Shown here one piece after another: positions 9,495 through 18,299 of a stretch of DNA of 44,122 bases (position 1 is the first letter of the stretch; every line of letters begins with the position of its first letter). A program made the translations under genes and the position numbers. The notes below the pieces were generated by a model. The model was not told the DNA's origin. It saw only the letters and a list, made by a program, of their open reading frames with translations, and made no database searches. Source of the DNA: an uncultured Lachnospiraceae bacterium (GTDB lineage: Bacteria; Bacillota; Clostridia; Lachnospirales; Lachnospiraceae); assembly GCA_947570615.1 (NCBI GenBank), contig CANOVJ010000029.1:1-44122 (forward strand), written 5' to 3'.

Positions 9495-11159
9495 TTATCT
9501 GTCCTTCAGGACCTCTGTCACGCAGCTGTGTTTTTTGGTCTCTCTGTCATAGGCGATCCCCACCGCCAGAATTCTTCCTGTATAAAAAGCGGGAGCTCCC
9601 GTCTTTGGCGCAAAGGCCAACGCATACTGTCTGTCCTTAATCTGCCGGATCGCTTCCTGCGCGCTGCCGTCAATCTTCAGCTCCAGAATAATACCGTCGT
9701 CTGCCCTGTTAATACATGGCCTGAATATAAAATCCACATATCCCTTTCCGCCTTTATCCTCCCGAATCACCTCATAGGTATTACGCGCCGACAGATAGAC
9801 GAGATTGACTATTGCGGTCAGATCCGTCTCATTGTTATAATTCAGAAGCGGAATTTCCGTACTATGGGCGTATTCCAGAATCTCCAGCATGGTATCCGTA
9901 TCCCCTTCCCTGGTTGCTTTCAGCATCCTTTCGGAATTGGACGAAAGCCTGTAAAGATATCCCAGTGAAGCCTCCTTCATCAGGAGCCCGTCAAACTGAT
10001 CCATCAGCTCCCGGTTGGGAATCGAAACGTATCCGTTCTCATAGCTCAGAAACCCGTAAACCACCATAGCGGAAAAGATTTCGTCTCTGGTACTCAGGTT
10101 CATGGATACCGCCGCATATTCCCTCACCCTGGCCGGGATAGCCGCGCCCGATACCATTCGCGCGATATCCTCCCTGACCGCATCCGTATTATGCCTGATA
10201 TAGTAAAAAATCTCATCATAAGGCCCTGCGCTTGTCCAGTAGCTGCCAAGATTATTATTGGTCAGCGAAGCGACCACCGAACGGGGATTATAAACACGTC
10301 CGCCGGAGCGTATATGATAGCCGTCATACCATATCCGCAGTTCCCTGCGCGACACTCTCCCTGCGGGATTCAGACTCCGGTATTTTGCATACAGCCCGTC
10401 CACTTCCCCGTCTGTAAACCCGAAAAACTCACTGTATTTTTCTTCCGTCGCCATCGTATACTCATAAAACATATTCAGCTCTGAACCGCTTGAATGCTTG
10501 GCTATGGGGAGAATCCCCGTCATGTAAGCCAGCTCCACGTACGGCTGATCCTTTAAAAGAGCGCTCAGGAAGCCGGTGTATGCCTTTTTATCGCTGTCCG
10601 TAACAAAATCCTGATAAAAAATATAGTCCCATTCATCCAGGACAAATATAAACTCAATATCCTGCTCCAGCTCATAAATACTGTTCAGCACATCCCAGGG
10701 AGCGTCCCCCGGCTTTATTCCCGCATTTGGATATTCCCGCATCAGGTCACTTACCATACGTTCCTGAATCCTGTCAATATACTGGCGGTAGTCCGCGCAT
10801 CCCGCCGGAGCCTCATTAAATGCAATATAAATCACGTCGTGTCGGTTCAGATGGCGTTCAAATCCGTCATTCCGGCAGATCTGCAATCTCTCGAATAATC
10901 CCCGCGCATCCCGTCCCCTTCCAAAGAAGGAGGCAATCATGCTGGCGGCAAGAGTTTTTCCGAAGCGGCGCGGCCTTGTAAGACAGATATATTTATTGCC
11001 GCGGCTTTCCGCCCTGCGCCCCCGCTCCGTTTCGTTCCCCACGGGTTCTACAAGAGGGATCAGCTCCCCCAGCATCGCCGTCTTATCAACAAAATATGTG
11101 CTTGAAACCACATCTCTGTAAATGGTATACGGTTTTTTGGAGTTCAAATACAGTCCCAT
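9495..11159 (-). CDS. AAA-ATPase-like protein with PD-(D/E)XK nuclease domain
   Basis: 554 residues of the large family with an N-terminal AAA-type domain followed by a DUF1703 PD-(D/E)XK nuclease-like domain, abundant in gut Clostridia and Bacteroidetes. The Walker A variant is RPRRFGKT (about 60-67) and the Walker B-like stretch is FIFVLDEWD. The C-terminal nuclease core reads YVDFIFRP, then IILELKID, then QIKDRQYA, so the acidic and lysine residues are intact. The cellular role is not established; proposals include defence or mobile-element functions. The ATG follows GAAAGGGG. It stands 45 bp upstream of recQ on the same strand but shows no defence-gene neighbours. Confidence 0.8.
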   Translation of the reverse strand: MGLYLNSKKPYTIYRDVVSSTYFVDKTAMLGELIPLVEPVGNETERGRRAESRGNKYICLTRPRRFGKTLAASMIASFFGRGRDARGLFERLQICRNDGFERHLNRHDVIYIAFNEAPAGCADYRQYIDRIQERMVSDLMREYPNAGIKPGDAPWDVLNSIYELEQDIEFIFVLDEWDYIFYQDFVTDSDKKAYTGFLSALLKDQPYVELAYMTGILPIAKHSSGSELNMFYEYTMATEEKYSEFFGFTDGEVDGLYAKYRSLNPAGRVSRRELRIWYDGYHIRSGGRVYNPRSVVASLTNNNLGSYWTSAGPYDEIFYYIRHNTDAVREDIARMVSGAAIPARVREYAAVSMNLSTRDEIFSAMVVYGFLSYENGYVSIPNRELMDQFDGLLMKEASLGYLYRLSSNSERMLKATREGDTDTMLEILEYAHSTEIPLLNYNNETDLTAIVNLVYLSARNTYEVIREDKGGKGYVDFIFRPCINRADDGIILELKIDGSAQEAIRQIKDRQYALAFAPKTGAPAFYTGRILAVGIAYDRETKKHSCVTEVLKDR

Positions 11160-11445
11160 TCAGTCCCCTTTCCTCTCCGCGCTTTTCTCTTGCCCCCCTC
11201 CCCGGAACCGTTGTATAATAAAAGCGGGCGTTGGTTCCGGGAGGAGTGCGTTCATCCGTATTGCCGGTGTCTCGGTTCACTTTTATGTATATCCCGGAGG
11301 AACACTCGGCAGCCGGCGCCCTTTGATTTTCAAAAGCTGTGTTTCTGCACACTCATCGGCGCGCTACTTATTTTACCACAAAACAGGCGGAAGTAAAATC
11401 ACTTCCGCCTGTTCTTACTTAAATCTGTTGTCCTTCGCTTACTTT
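11160..11445. other. Intergenic region between AAA protein and histidine kinase genes
   Basis: It holds the upstream region of the AAA-protein gene, with an AT-rich TATAATAAAA patch near 11213-11222 that gives no clean promoter pair, and the histidine-kinase terminator at 11382-11413. No gene is supported here. Confidence 0.5.
11382..11413 (-). terminator. Terminator after the two-component operon
   Basis: A perfect 13-bp stem (AACAGGCGGAAGT and its complement) with a 6-nt loop. Minus-strand reading gives a GTTTTGTGG tail. It lies 33 bp beyond the histidine kinase stop. Confidence 0.75.
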
Positions 11446-13785
11446 TTACCACTCGATTTTCACCTTAAACAGATCCCCGTCGATCTCCACCACAAGCTGG
11501 CCGCCCTGCAATTCCACAAAGCTTCTGGCGATGGCCAGTCCCAGCCCGCTCCCCTCCGTATTCCGGGAGCTGTCCCCCCGGACAAACCGCTCCGTCAGCT
11601 CCTGGGGCGCGACGTTCAGTTCCATGGCGGACATGTTCTTGAGCTCGATAAAGATTCCCTTTTGCGTCCTCTCCCCGCTCACATACACTCTGGTGTTCGG
11701 CATGGCGTATTTGATGATGTTGGTATAAAGATTTTCAAACACCCGGTATGTCTTCTGGCTGTCCAGCTTAAGAAACACCTTTTCCTCCGGAAGATGAAAG
11801 CGGAAGATCAGTCCGGCCTCCTCCACCCGGTCCTCATACTCCAGGTACACCTGCCGCATCAGGTTGCAGATATCCACATCCACCGGCGTCAGAGTGATAT
11901 TTCCGCTGGTGGCCTTGCTCACCTCGAACAGATCCTCTATCAGGTATTTCAGCCGTTCGGACTTGCGCTTTAAGACCTTAAGATACTCCCTGGTCTGTTC
12001 CGGGGAGAGCCCCTCCTGCTCCAAAAGCTCGATATAGGTGGTGATGGCGGTAAGGGGGGTCTTTAAGTCGTGGGAGACGTTGGTGATCAGCTCCGTCTTC
12101 ATCTTCTGGCTCTTTACCTCCTTATCCACCGCCGCCTTAAAGCCGTTCTGGATCCGGGAAAGCTCCTGCTTATAGGATTCGAACACGCCCCAGTCGCTGG
12201 AAAACTGTGTCTGCAGGTTGCCGTCCGCGATGGAACGGGTGGCCACAAAAAGCTGGCGGTACTGCTCCTGAATCCTGCTCATGTATTTTTTCAGCAGGAA
12301 GTAAAGGACAATCGTGTACAGAATCAGCCCAATCCACCCGAACATCCACATGGTACAGGCGATCCCCAGTATGATAAAATTAATCAGAAGAAGCCTGCGG
12401 ATGGTTTTCTCGGCCTTTCCGCCCAGGTCCGTGTGAAGAATCTCCTCCTCAAAGCGCTCCTTCCTGGTCTTAATCCAGTCCGCCACCCGCGCACAGAGCC
12501 GGACCAGGATGCTCCTCTGCCTTACAAACGTTATCACGCCCATGTCAAACACCTCCCCCAGGGTGGTGATCAGATAGTACCAGAAGCCAAACTGGGCAGA
12601 CAGCACCAAAATATTAACTGCTAAAGTCAATACCGGATAAAAATCCCCGGGCACCGCCTCCAGATACCTTCCGTAAAAATTGTCAAAAAATCCGTCGTTG
12701 GAGCAGTACACCATCCCCACCGCCCAGGGGCCAAAGGCGGCAAAGGCGCAGATCATACATGTCAGGCTGATCTCCAGACTGAGATGAAAACCGGGCAGAT
12801 GATGAAGACAGTAGCGCCTGCTCCTGGTCATAAGAAGCGCGGTCACGGCAAGAATCACCAGAAGAACCGCGTAGACCTCGCCCGTCCCTGCATTGTAGTA
12901 GGCGTTTCTGATCTCCCACCGGTAGTCGTCCACGGCAACCCCGTTTTTCCACAGGGTAAACAGATTCTGCTTCTGCTCCTGCGTCAGGGCGTAAATAAAG
13001 GTCATGCCCTTAAGCGCGTCGTTCACACGCCAGGTAAGCTTTACCAGGCGGGGCGCTTCCCCCTCATAGACGGAATCGTCAAAGCAGAGACTGCTGCCGA
13101 AGCTGAATTCGCTGCGGCTGGCAATCCCCCGGCCGACGTAATCTCCCAGAGAGTATCCCAGCAGATCCGCCTCCAGCATCGTCCGGGCATTTTTAAAAAG
13201 GGTATCCGAATCGTCCTCGTCCCTTACCGACAGATCCGCCAGATTTCCGTCATCGTCATAGGTCATCCTCACATACCAGACGTAGCTCTCCTTCGGGTCG
13301 TCCGTGCGCAGCGATTCGATCTCTCTGGCGGTATTTTTCAGAATTTCCCCGGTTTTATGGTCGATCACACAATAATCCATATATCTGCCCAGCCGCTGTG
13401 CCATCTGGCTTTTCCAGACTGCCAGCATGTTGTTCATACCCGCGGAGAGGAAATTTTTCATGGCCCCCGACGTGCCTTCCTCAAAATCCAGTCCGCTTCT
13501 CTCCATTTCCTCCAGGGTGATCTCCTCCCGCTCCATCTCCAGATACAGCTCCGCCCAGGAAATCTCCTTCCTCTGCGTCCTCTCCAGCATATTTTTGTAA
13601 AGGACGAAATTTCCCTCGTACATCTCCTGGAGAAGCTGCTGGCTCTTTAGATGATCCGTATAATAGCCGGAGGCCTCCCGCCCAAAGGCGGGATAAAAAG
13701 CCAGAAACGCTGCCACCGCCAGCAGGATCCAGACCGCAGCCGCAAGAAAACTGAATTTTTTACTGCTTTTCGATTTTGTATCCAA
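11446..13785 (-). CDS. Membrane sensor histidine kinase
   Basis: 779 residues. An N-terminal helix (about 14-32) is followed by a long extracytoplasmic sensor (about 35-300), then several membrane helices (about 303-320, 335-360, 382-407, 466-497), an HAMP-like stretch and the kinase core. The phospho-acceptor is His572 in NVSHDLKTPLTA. The N box is in FENLYTNIIKYA (about 693-704) and the G box is GSGLGLAIA (about 746-754). It should phosphorylate the response regulator encoded just upstream, whose gene it overlaps by 26 bp. The start is a TTG inside the end of that gene; no better ATG exists before the first helix. The multi-helix insertion between sensor and kinase is larger than in common VanS-type kinases. 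The signal is unknown. Confidence 0.88.
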   Translation of the reverse strand: MDTKSKSSKKFSFLAAAVWILLAVAAFLAFYPAFGREASGYYTDHLKSQQLLQEMYEGNFVLYKNMLERTQRKEISWAELYLEMEREEITLEEMERSGLDFEEGTSGAMKNFLSAGMNNMLAVWKSQMAQRLGRYMDYCVIDHKTGEILKNTAREIESLRTDDPKESYVWYVRMTYDDDGNLADLSVRDEDDSDTLFKNARTMLEADLLGYSLGDYVGRGIASRSEFSFGSSLCFDDSVYEGEAPRLVKLTWRVNDALKGMTFIYALTQEQKQNLFTLWKNGVAVDDYRWEIRNAYYNAGTGEVYAVLLVILAVTALLMTRSRRYCLHHLPGFHLSLEISLTCMICAFAAFGPWAVGMVYCSNDGFFDNFYGRYLEAVPGDFYPVLTLAVNILVLSAQFGFWYYLITTLGEVFDMGVITFVRQRSILVRLCARVADWIKTRKERFEEEILHTDLGGKAEKTIRRLLLINFIILGIACTMWMFGWIGLILYTIVLYFLLKKYMSRIQEQYRQLFVATRSIADGNLQTQFSSDWGVFESYKQELSRIQNGFKAAVDKEVKSQKMKTELITNVSHDLKTPLTAITTYIELLEQEGLSPEQTREYLKVLKRKSERLKYLIEDLFEVSKATSGNITLTPVDVDICNLMRQVYLEYEDRVEEAGLIFRFHLPEEKVFLKLDSQKTYRVFENLYTNIIKYAMPNTRVYVSGERTQKGIFIELKNMSAMELNVAPQELTERFVRGDSSRNTEGSGLGLAIARSFVELQGGQLVVEIDGDLFKVKIEW

Positions 13786-14467
13786 CGCCCCACACCACCT
13801 TCAGATATTTTGGCTCCCTCGGATTGACTTCTATTTTTTCCCGGATCTTGCGGATATGTACCATGATGGTATCCGTGTTGATCGCCTGCTCGTTCCACAC
13901 CCGCTCGTAGATCTCCTCGGCGCTGAATACTCTGCCGGGATTCTTCATCAGAAGCATCAGGATCTTAAACTCCAGCGGCGTCATCTTCACCGGCTTTCCG
14001 TCCACGCTCACCTCCACAGTCTCCTCGTTGAGCTCCAGGCCGCCGATCACGTAGACCTTATCGCTCTGCTCCCTGCCCTCCAGGGCCTCCAGAAATTTCC
14101 CATATCGGCGCAGATGGGAATTCACCCTGGCCAGCAGCTCCATGGTGGTAAAGGGCTTGGTCACATAGTCGTCGGCTCCCATGTTAAGCCCCATGATCTT
14201 ATCCACCTCCTCGGACTTGGCGGAGAGCATGATCACCGGGAAATCCCTGCCCATCTCCCGCACCTTCATCATCATGGTAATGCCGTCCATCCTGGGCATC
14301 ATCACATCCACGATAGCCAGATGAATCTCCTCCTGCCGGATCCTTTCCAGCCCCTCCACGCCGTCGGCGGCCTGAGAGACCTCATAGCCCTGATTTTTCA
14401 GGTAAATCTCGATTCCCTCCCGGATCTCCCGATCGTCCTCCACAATCAGAATATGATAAGCTGACAT
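13760..14467 (-). CDS. OmpR/PhoB-family response regulator
   Basis: 235 residues. The receiver domain (1-120) has the acidic pair at residues 11-12, the phospho-acceptor Asp54 in AIVDVMMPRMDG and Lys104 in YVTKPF. The winged-helix DNA-binding domain (about 135-232) shows MTPLEFKILMLLMKNPGRVF and VWGVGYKIEK. The ATG at 14467 follows GGGAGGG. It is translationally linked with the downstream histidine kinase by a 26-bp overlap. Upstream on the same strand are a glycosyltransferase and a DedA protein, so envelope maintenance is a reasonable but unproved theme for its regulon. Confidence 0.93.
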   Translation of the reverse strand: MSAYHILIVEDDREIREGIEIYLKNQGYEVSQAADGVEGLERIRQEEIHLAIVDVMMPRMDGITMMMKVREMGRDFPVIMLSAKSEEVDKIMGLNMGADDYVTKPFTTMELLARVNSHLRRYGKFLEALEGREQSDKVYVIGGLELNEETVEVSVDGKPVKMTPLEFKILMLLMKNPGRVFSAEEIYERVWNEQAINTDTIMVHIRKIREKIEVNPREPKYLKVVWGVGYKIEKQ

Positions 14468-14559
14468 ATCACCCTCCCTGCCGCGCCATCCGCGGCAACG
14501 CAATGCAAAACCCGCTCATGGGGTTTCGCATCCATAATCCCTGGCTGCTCCTGTTTCCT

Positions 14560-15756
14560 CTACGAGTATACCACATCTTCCCGGCGGTTTCTGTTATTAT
14601 GTTTCTGCCGTTCCCTGTCCCTGCGAAGCTCGATGGCCTGGGCATAGAGCAGAGCCGCCTCCCGGGCGATGCGCTCACAGCCGTAGCCCCCCGCCGTCTC
14701 CCTTGCGCCGGCGCGCAGAAGCTCCAGCTCCTTTTTCTCCAGAATATCCATCAGCTTCCCTGCAAATTCTGTTTCCGACACCTCTGTCATATATCCGTTC
14801 CTTCCGTTTTCCACCACGTCCCGGGTTCCGGTGGCCTTCACCGCCAGCACCGGCGTCCCCGCCGCCATCGACTCCAGCAGTACGATCCCCTGGGTCTCCG
14901 ACAGGGAGCCGAACAGGAACAGGTCGGCGGCATGGCAGTAGTTTTTGATCTCCTGGTTGGGAACCTTCCCCACAAAGACCACCTCGTCCGTAAGCCCCAG
15001 CTCTGCCGCCTGCTTTTCCAGCTCTCTGCGGTAAGGACCATCGCCGATCAGCGCCAGCCGGAAATCGCCGCCGCAGGTTTCCTTGCGCAGTCTCACACTG
15101 CGAAGGAGAAATTCGATGTTTTTCTCCTTCGCCAGCCTAGCCACGGTGCAGAAGAGATACTTTTTGCCGCCTGCAAGCTTCCTGCGGATCTCCCCGGCCT
15201 TTTCCTCATCCGGAAAAAAGCTGTCGCCGGGAAGGCCGGTGGGAAGTACCCGGATCGCGCTCTTTAAGCGGATCTCCTCCAGATAATTTTTCATAAGGGG
15301 CGTAGGGGCTGCCACCACGTCGCAGCTTCCCGTACAGCTTCTCAGGTAAAAGGGGATCACTCCCTTAAATGCCGAAAGCCCCACATAATGAAGATACTGT
15401 TCATATCTGGTGTGGTAGGTGAGCACCAGGGGCGTATGGTATTTCCAGGACAGATACCTGGCCGTGTCCCCGATCATCATGGGGTGATGGACATGGATCA
15501 CATCGAAATTCCCTTCCCGGAACCTGCGCTCGATCTCCGGATCCGCCGGATTGGGAACGGAAAATCCGCCCGCCACGCCCTTAATCAGCGCCCTGTATCT
15601 CACCACATCCTCCTCCGTTTGTTGACCGTTATAGTCAGGTGCGAAGACCACCACCTGATGCCCCATTTTACGAAGGCTCTGCGCCAGTCTGTCTACGGAG
15701 ATGGCCACCCCGGCCACGAAGGGCTTGTAATTGTTTGTCATCATTGCAATTTTCAT
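14560..15756 (-). CDS. GT4-family glycosyltransferase, probably glycolipid synthesis
   Basis: 398 residues with the GT-B architecture. The N-terminal acceptor domain opens MKIAMMTNNYKPFVAGVAIS and has the IHVHHPMMIGDTARYLSWKY segment. The C-terminal donor domain has FVGKVPNQEI and the EX7E-type motif SETQGIVLLESMAAGTPV. This pattern is closest to family 4 enzymes that move glucose or galactose from a UDP-sugar to diacylglycerol (YpfP/lipoteichoic-anchor or mono-glucosyl-diacylglycerol synthases), but mannosyl or other sugar transfer cannot be excluded. It would act at the inner face of the membrane. The ATG at 15756 follows GGGGGAG. It starts 23 bp after the DedA gene and is likely cotranscribed with it. 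Confidence 0.85.
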   Translation of the reverse strand: MKIAMMTNNYKPFVAGVAISVDRLAQSLRKMGHQVVVFAPDYNGQQTEEDVVRYRALIKGVAGGFSVPNPADPEIERRFREGNFDVIHVHHPMMIGDTARYLSWKYHTPLVLTYHTRYEQYLHYVGLSAFKGVIPFYLRSCTGSCDVVAAPTPLMKNYLEEIRLKSAIRVLPTGLPGDSFFPDEEKAGEIRRKLAGGKKYLFCTVARLAKEKNIEFLLRSVRLRKETCGGDFRLALIGDGPYRRELEKQAAELGLTDEVVFVGKVPNQEIKNYCHAADLFLFGSLSETQGIVLLESMAAGTPVLAVKATGTRDVVENGRNGYMTEVSETEFAGKLMDILEKKELELLRAGARETAGGYGCERIAREAALLYAQAIELRRDRERQKHNNRNRREDVVYS

Positions 15757-15779
15757 TATACTGTTCTCCCCCTGCGTTT

Positions 15780-16289
15780 TTAACCAAAATACCCCAGCAC
15801 CATATCTCCCAGAAAATATCCTGCTCCCACAAAAAACAGATTCCACACACAGATCCCAAGCGTGGAGCTGACCGTATAGGTCAACAGATTCATCTTCGAC
15901 ACTCCTGCCGGAATGGAGATCAGCGTGCGAATCATGGGGATCAGCTTGCTTAAGAATATCCCCACGCTGCCCTTTTCCCTCACCCAGGCCAGCTTTTGCT
16001 CAATCACGGGCCGCTGCCTGGGAAATTTGTTCAGATACTTTTCCAGAAACAGCTCCCCGCCCTTATACCCCAGCCAGTACAGGATCAGACTTCCCGTAAG
16101 TCCCGCCGCCACCGTGATGATCAGCGCCGGAATGAAATGGATATTCCCTTTTGCCGCCCAGATTCCCGCCATGGGCATGATAATCCCCGCCGGGAAGCCC
16201 GGAAGGTTCAGATATTCAAGCAGCACAATCACAAAAATCGCAATCCCGCCATACCTCGCAAAATACTGCATCATCAGTTCTACCGTCAT
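15780..16289 (-). CDS. DedA-family (VTT domain) membrane protein
   Basis: 169 residues with several hydrophobic segments. The family hallmark is the segment from FPAGIIMPMAGI through the loop to SKLIPMIRTLISIPAG, where the Arg in the FxxRxxP-like stretch is conserved. DedA proteins help recycle lipid carriers such as undecaprenyl phosphate or move phospholipids across the membrane, and support proton-motive-force homeostasis. At 169 residues it is somewhat shorter than the 200-220 usual. It is directly upstream of the glycosyltransferase gene, which fits a shared role in envelope lipid or glycan synthesis. Confidence 0.9.
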   Translation of the reverse strand: MTVELMMQYFARYGGIAIFVIVLLEYLNLPGFPAGIIMPMAGIWAAKGNIHFIPALIITVAAGLTGSLILYWLGYKGGELFLEKYLNKFPRQRPVIEQKLAWVREKGSVGIFLSKLIPMIRTLISIPAGVSKMNLLTYTVSSTLGICVWNLFFVGAGYFLGDMVLGYFG

Positions 16290-16522
16290 TTTTCATCCGC
16301 TCCTTTTCCTTTGCTGTCTGTCCGCTTTCTGTAATATATAACGGATTACATTGATACAATACCTCAGAAATCAGAACAAAAATGGGGGATAAATCTTAAG
16401 AACTTCTAAACATTCGCCTTAGATTTTCTGTAGATGGGTAAATAATTTCTCTATACGTCCGACATGAAATAATTTAACCTTGTTTATTTAAGAAAAAACG
16501 GATCAGATTTTAGTCGGATGGA
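16290..16522. other. AT-rich intergenic region between divergent units
   Basis: This stretch separates the minus-strand DedA gene from the plus-strand TetR gene. It is strongly AT-rich compared with the DedA side and marks the left edge of the atypical island. No gene or clear hairpin was seen. A weak minus-strand promoter for the DedA operon may lie near 16330-16365. Confidence 0.45.
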
Positions 16523-16551
16523 TTGACAGAAATCTCTGCCTGACATATAAT
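16523..16551 (+). promoter_or_regulatory. Consensus sigma-A promoter of the TetR operon
   Basis: TTGACA (16523-16528), a 17-bp spacer and TATAAT (16546-16551): all twelve hexamer positions match consensus. The start point would be near 16558, so the palindrome at 16563 lies at about +6 to +18, where a bound repressor would block initiation or escape. Confidence 0.85.
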
Positions 16552-16562
16552 AACAATGATAT

Positions 16563-16575
16563 ATAACTTAGTTAT
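16563..16575 (+). promoter_or_regulatory. Candidate TetR autoregulatory operator
   Basis: ATAAC-TTA-GTTAT is a perfect 5-bp inverted repeat just downstream of the promoter and just upstream of the ribosome binding site AAAGGAG of the TetR gene. Position and symmetry fit a TetR-family operator. The assignment is inferred. Confidence 0.5.
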
Positions 16576-16590
16576 CAAAAGGAGAATATT

Positions 16591-17142
16591 ATGCCGCCAA
16601 AAGTCAGGATCCCAAGAGAAGCTATTGTTGAAAAAGCATTTGAGCTGACAAAACTATATGGTTTTGAAAAAGTAACCGCGCGTTTACTTGCCAGTGAATT
16701 AAAATGCTCTACTCAGCCAGTGTTCCATGCCTTTCGCAACATGGAGGAACTAAAGGAAGAAGTTTACAAAAAAACGCAAAAACTATTTGAAGAAACCATG
16801 CTGCAACAGTCCTCTGACACAGAACCCCCCTGTTTTTTAAGCATGGGGCTAAAGTATGTGGAACTGGCTCGAAATGAAAAAAATTTGTTTCATCTTCTAT
16901 GTATGTCAGACAGCGGAACGAGACTTGAAAGCCTTTACGATCTGGCCAGGCACGTTCCAGTTCCGATTGAACCGGAAGTGTTTGTGAAAACATGGATCTT
17001 TGCGCATGGTATAGCAACGATTGTTTCTACGAACACAACGAACATTGCCCCCGAGGAAATAAGGCAGCTACTTACAGAAGCATGTGCAGGCTTCAGGTTA
17101 TATCACAATGAAAACAGAGAAAGTTCGACAAATGAAATATAA
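16591..17142 (+). CDS. TetR/AcrR-family transcriptional regulator
   Basis: 183 residues. The N-terminal helix-turn-helix domain (about 6-55) reads IPREAIVEKAFELTKLYGFE, then VTARLLASELKCSTQPVFHAF, the typical TetR recognition-helix region with a Firmicutes-style STQPVFHAFRN ending. The C-terminal ligand-binding domain (about 60-180) is helical and not assignable to a ligand. The ATG follows AAAGGAG. Its gene has a perfect promoter and a palindrome that may be its own operator. The 3' end overlaps the start region of the acyltransferase-like gene, so this regulator probably controls that gene and itself. Codon use is AT-rich, unlike the surrounding GC-rich genes. Confidence 0.88.
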   Translation: MPPKVRIPREAIVEKAFELTKLYGFEKVTARLLASELKCSTQPVFHAFRNMEELKEEVYKKTQKLFEETMLQQSSDTEPPCFLSMGLKYVELARNEKNLFHLLCMSDSGTRLESLYDLARHVPVPIEPEVFVKTWIFAHGIATIVSTNTTNIAPEEIRQLLTEACAGFRLYHNENRESSTNEI

Positions 17143-18244
17143 AAATATGAAATCAGACAGAAATTATGTGTATACAGAACGCGCGCACTTTATGTGCCCC
17201 AATATGCACTTTGGAATTATGGCAAAAACAGAAAGCAATTATGATGAAAAACGGCTGATACAGAGCATGGTCATGTGGCAACAGGATTATGAAGAATTAT
17301 CTGCCCGGGGGTGGAATGTCAGAAAAGAATGTCTGCTAAAAGTAGTGGTTTATCCAAAAGGAAGTGAATTTCAAATACTTTTTATTGCCCACCATCTTTT
17401 GTGTGACGGCAGAGGGCTTTTACAACTGGCAGAGGAATTTGCAGGGTATTATGCAGACGGAGTAATGCCGCAATTTGTGCGGGAACACTTAATTCAGGGC
17501 CTGGACGACCTTCCCCTGGACAGCGATTTACCTTTTATCAGTAAATTGATTGCAGGCGACGCAAACAGGAGATGGAAAAAGGAGGGGCAACAGGTTAAAT
17601 ATGAAGAATATAGTGCATTTGAAAGAGCCTATATTCAAAAACACAAAGTGAACCGGGAAATTATCACCGTTTGCAATCGGGAGTTAGAAGAAATACAGAC
17701 TTTATGCAAACAACAGAATATTACTGTAAACGACTGGCTGATTGCAAAGATGATGCTGGAAGAAAATACAGATAAGGTGATTATTGCAGCCGATATCCGT
17801 AATCAGACAAAATGCTACCGGCAGGGGGCAATGGGAAATTATTCTACTGCCTTTGGCGTTTCCGTGAAAAAGAACGGGGCGGATTTTATCTCCCTTGCCA
17901 GGCGCGCGGCGTCACAGGTTATAAATATATGCAGGCGCCCGCAGAAAGAAATGCTTGTGCTTGCCTGCTATATACATATGCTGCCAGAGCTGATTGACGC
18001 TGTCGCAATATCTACATCAGGAGAATTTGAGAGTAAAGCAGGAGCATTTGTGGGAAGACATATGTTTGGATATGGTTCACAAAAGGGGTATGGCATTACC
18101 AATTTGGGAAAAATCCAGAGCAATATAATTACAGAAGCTGTTTTTATACCGCCCGCTTCACCTGCCAGCCAAAAAACATGGGGCGTTCTGACGGTAAATA
18201 ACCATATGAAAATATGTACGTCAGATTTGATTGCAGAAAGGTGA
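17132..18244 (+). CDS. Condensation/alcohol-acyltransferase-like enzyme
   Basis: About 370 residues. The signature is IAHHLLCDGRGLLQLAEEF, which holds the HHxxxDG motif of the condensation-domain and CoA-dependent acyltransferase superfamily; the second His is the usual catalytic base. A C-terminal GYGITNLGKI stretch resembles the conserved TNLG/SNLG element of PapA- and AATase-like members. It is a free-standing enzyme without carrier or adenylation domains, so transfer of an acyl group from CoA or a carrier to an alcohol or amine is the best guess. The start is uncertain: GTG 17084, ATG 17108, ATG 17132 and ATG 17147 are all possible, none with a strong ribosome binding site, and the first three overlap the TetR gene. 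Translational coupling is likely. The base composition is AT-rich. Confidence 0.7.
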   Translation: MKYKNMKSDRNYVYTERAHFMCPNMHFGIMAKTESNYDEKRLIQSMVMWQQDYEELSARGWNVRKECLLKVVVYPKGSEFQILFIAHHLLCDGRGLLQLAEEFAGYYADGVMPQFVREHLIQGLDDLPLDSDLPFISKLIAGDANRRWKKEGQQVKYEEYSAFERAYIQKHKVNREIITVCNRELEEIQTLCKQQNITVNDWLIAKMMLEENTDKVIIAADIRNQTKCYRQGAMGNYSTAFGVSVKKNGADFISLARRAASQVINICRRPQKEMLVLACYIHMLPELIDAVAISTSGEFESKAGAFVGRHMFGYGSQKGYGITNLGKIQSNIITEAVFIPPASPASQKTWGVLTVNNHMKICTSDLIAER

Positions 18245-18299
18245 CATTCTTCTCACCTCCCGGAATCTTATCCTCGTCTGTCCTCCAAACGCTTTCCCT

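Noticed and set aside
9495-11159. Part of a defence island
   Set aside because: The AAA/PD-(D/E)XK gene has no defence-type neighbours; recQ, a transglutaminase protein and a two-component system are ordinary chromosomal genes, and the family has no settled function.
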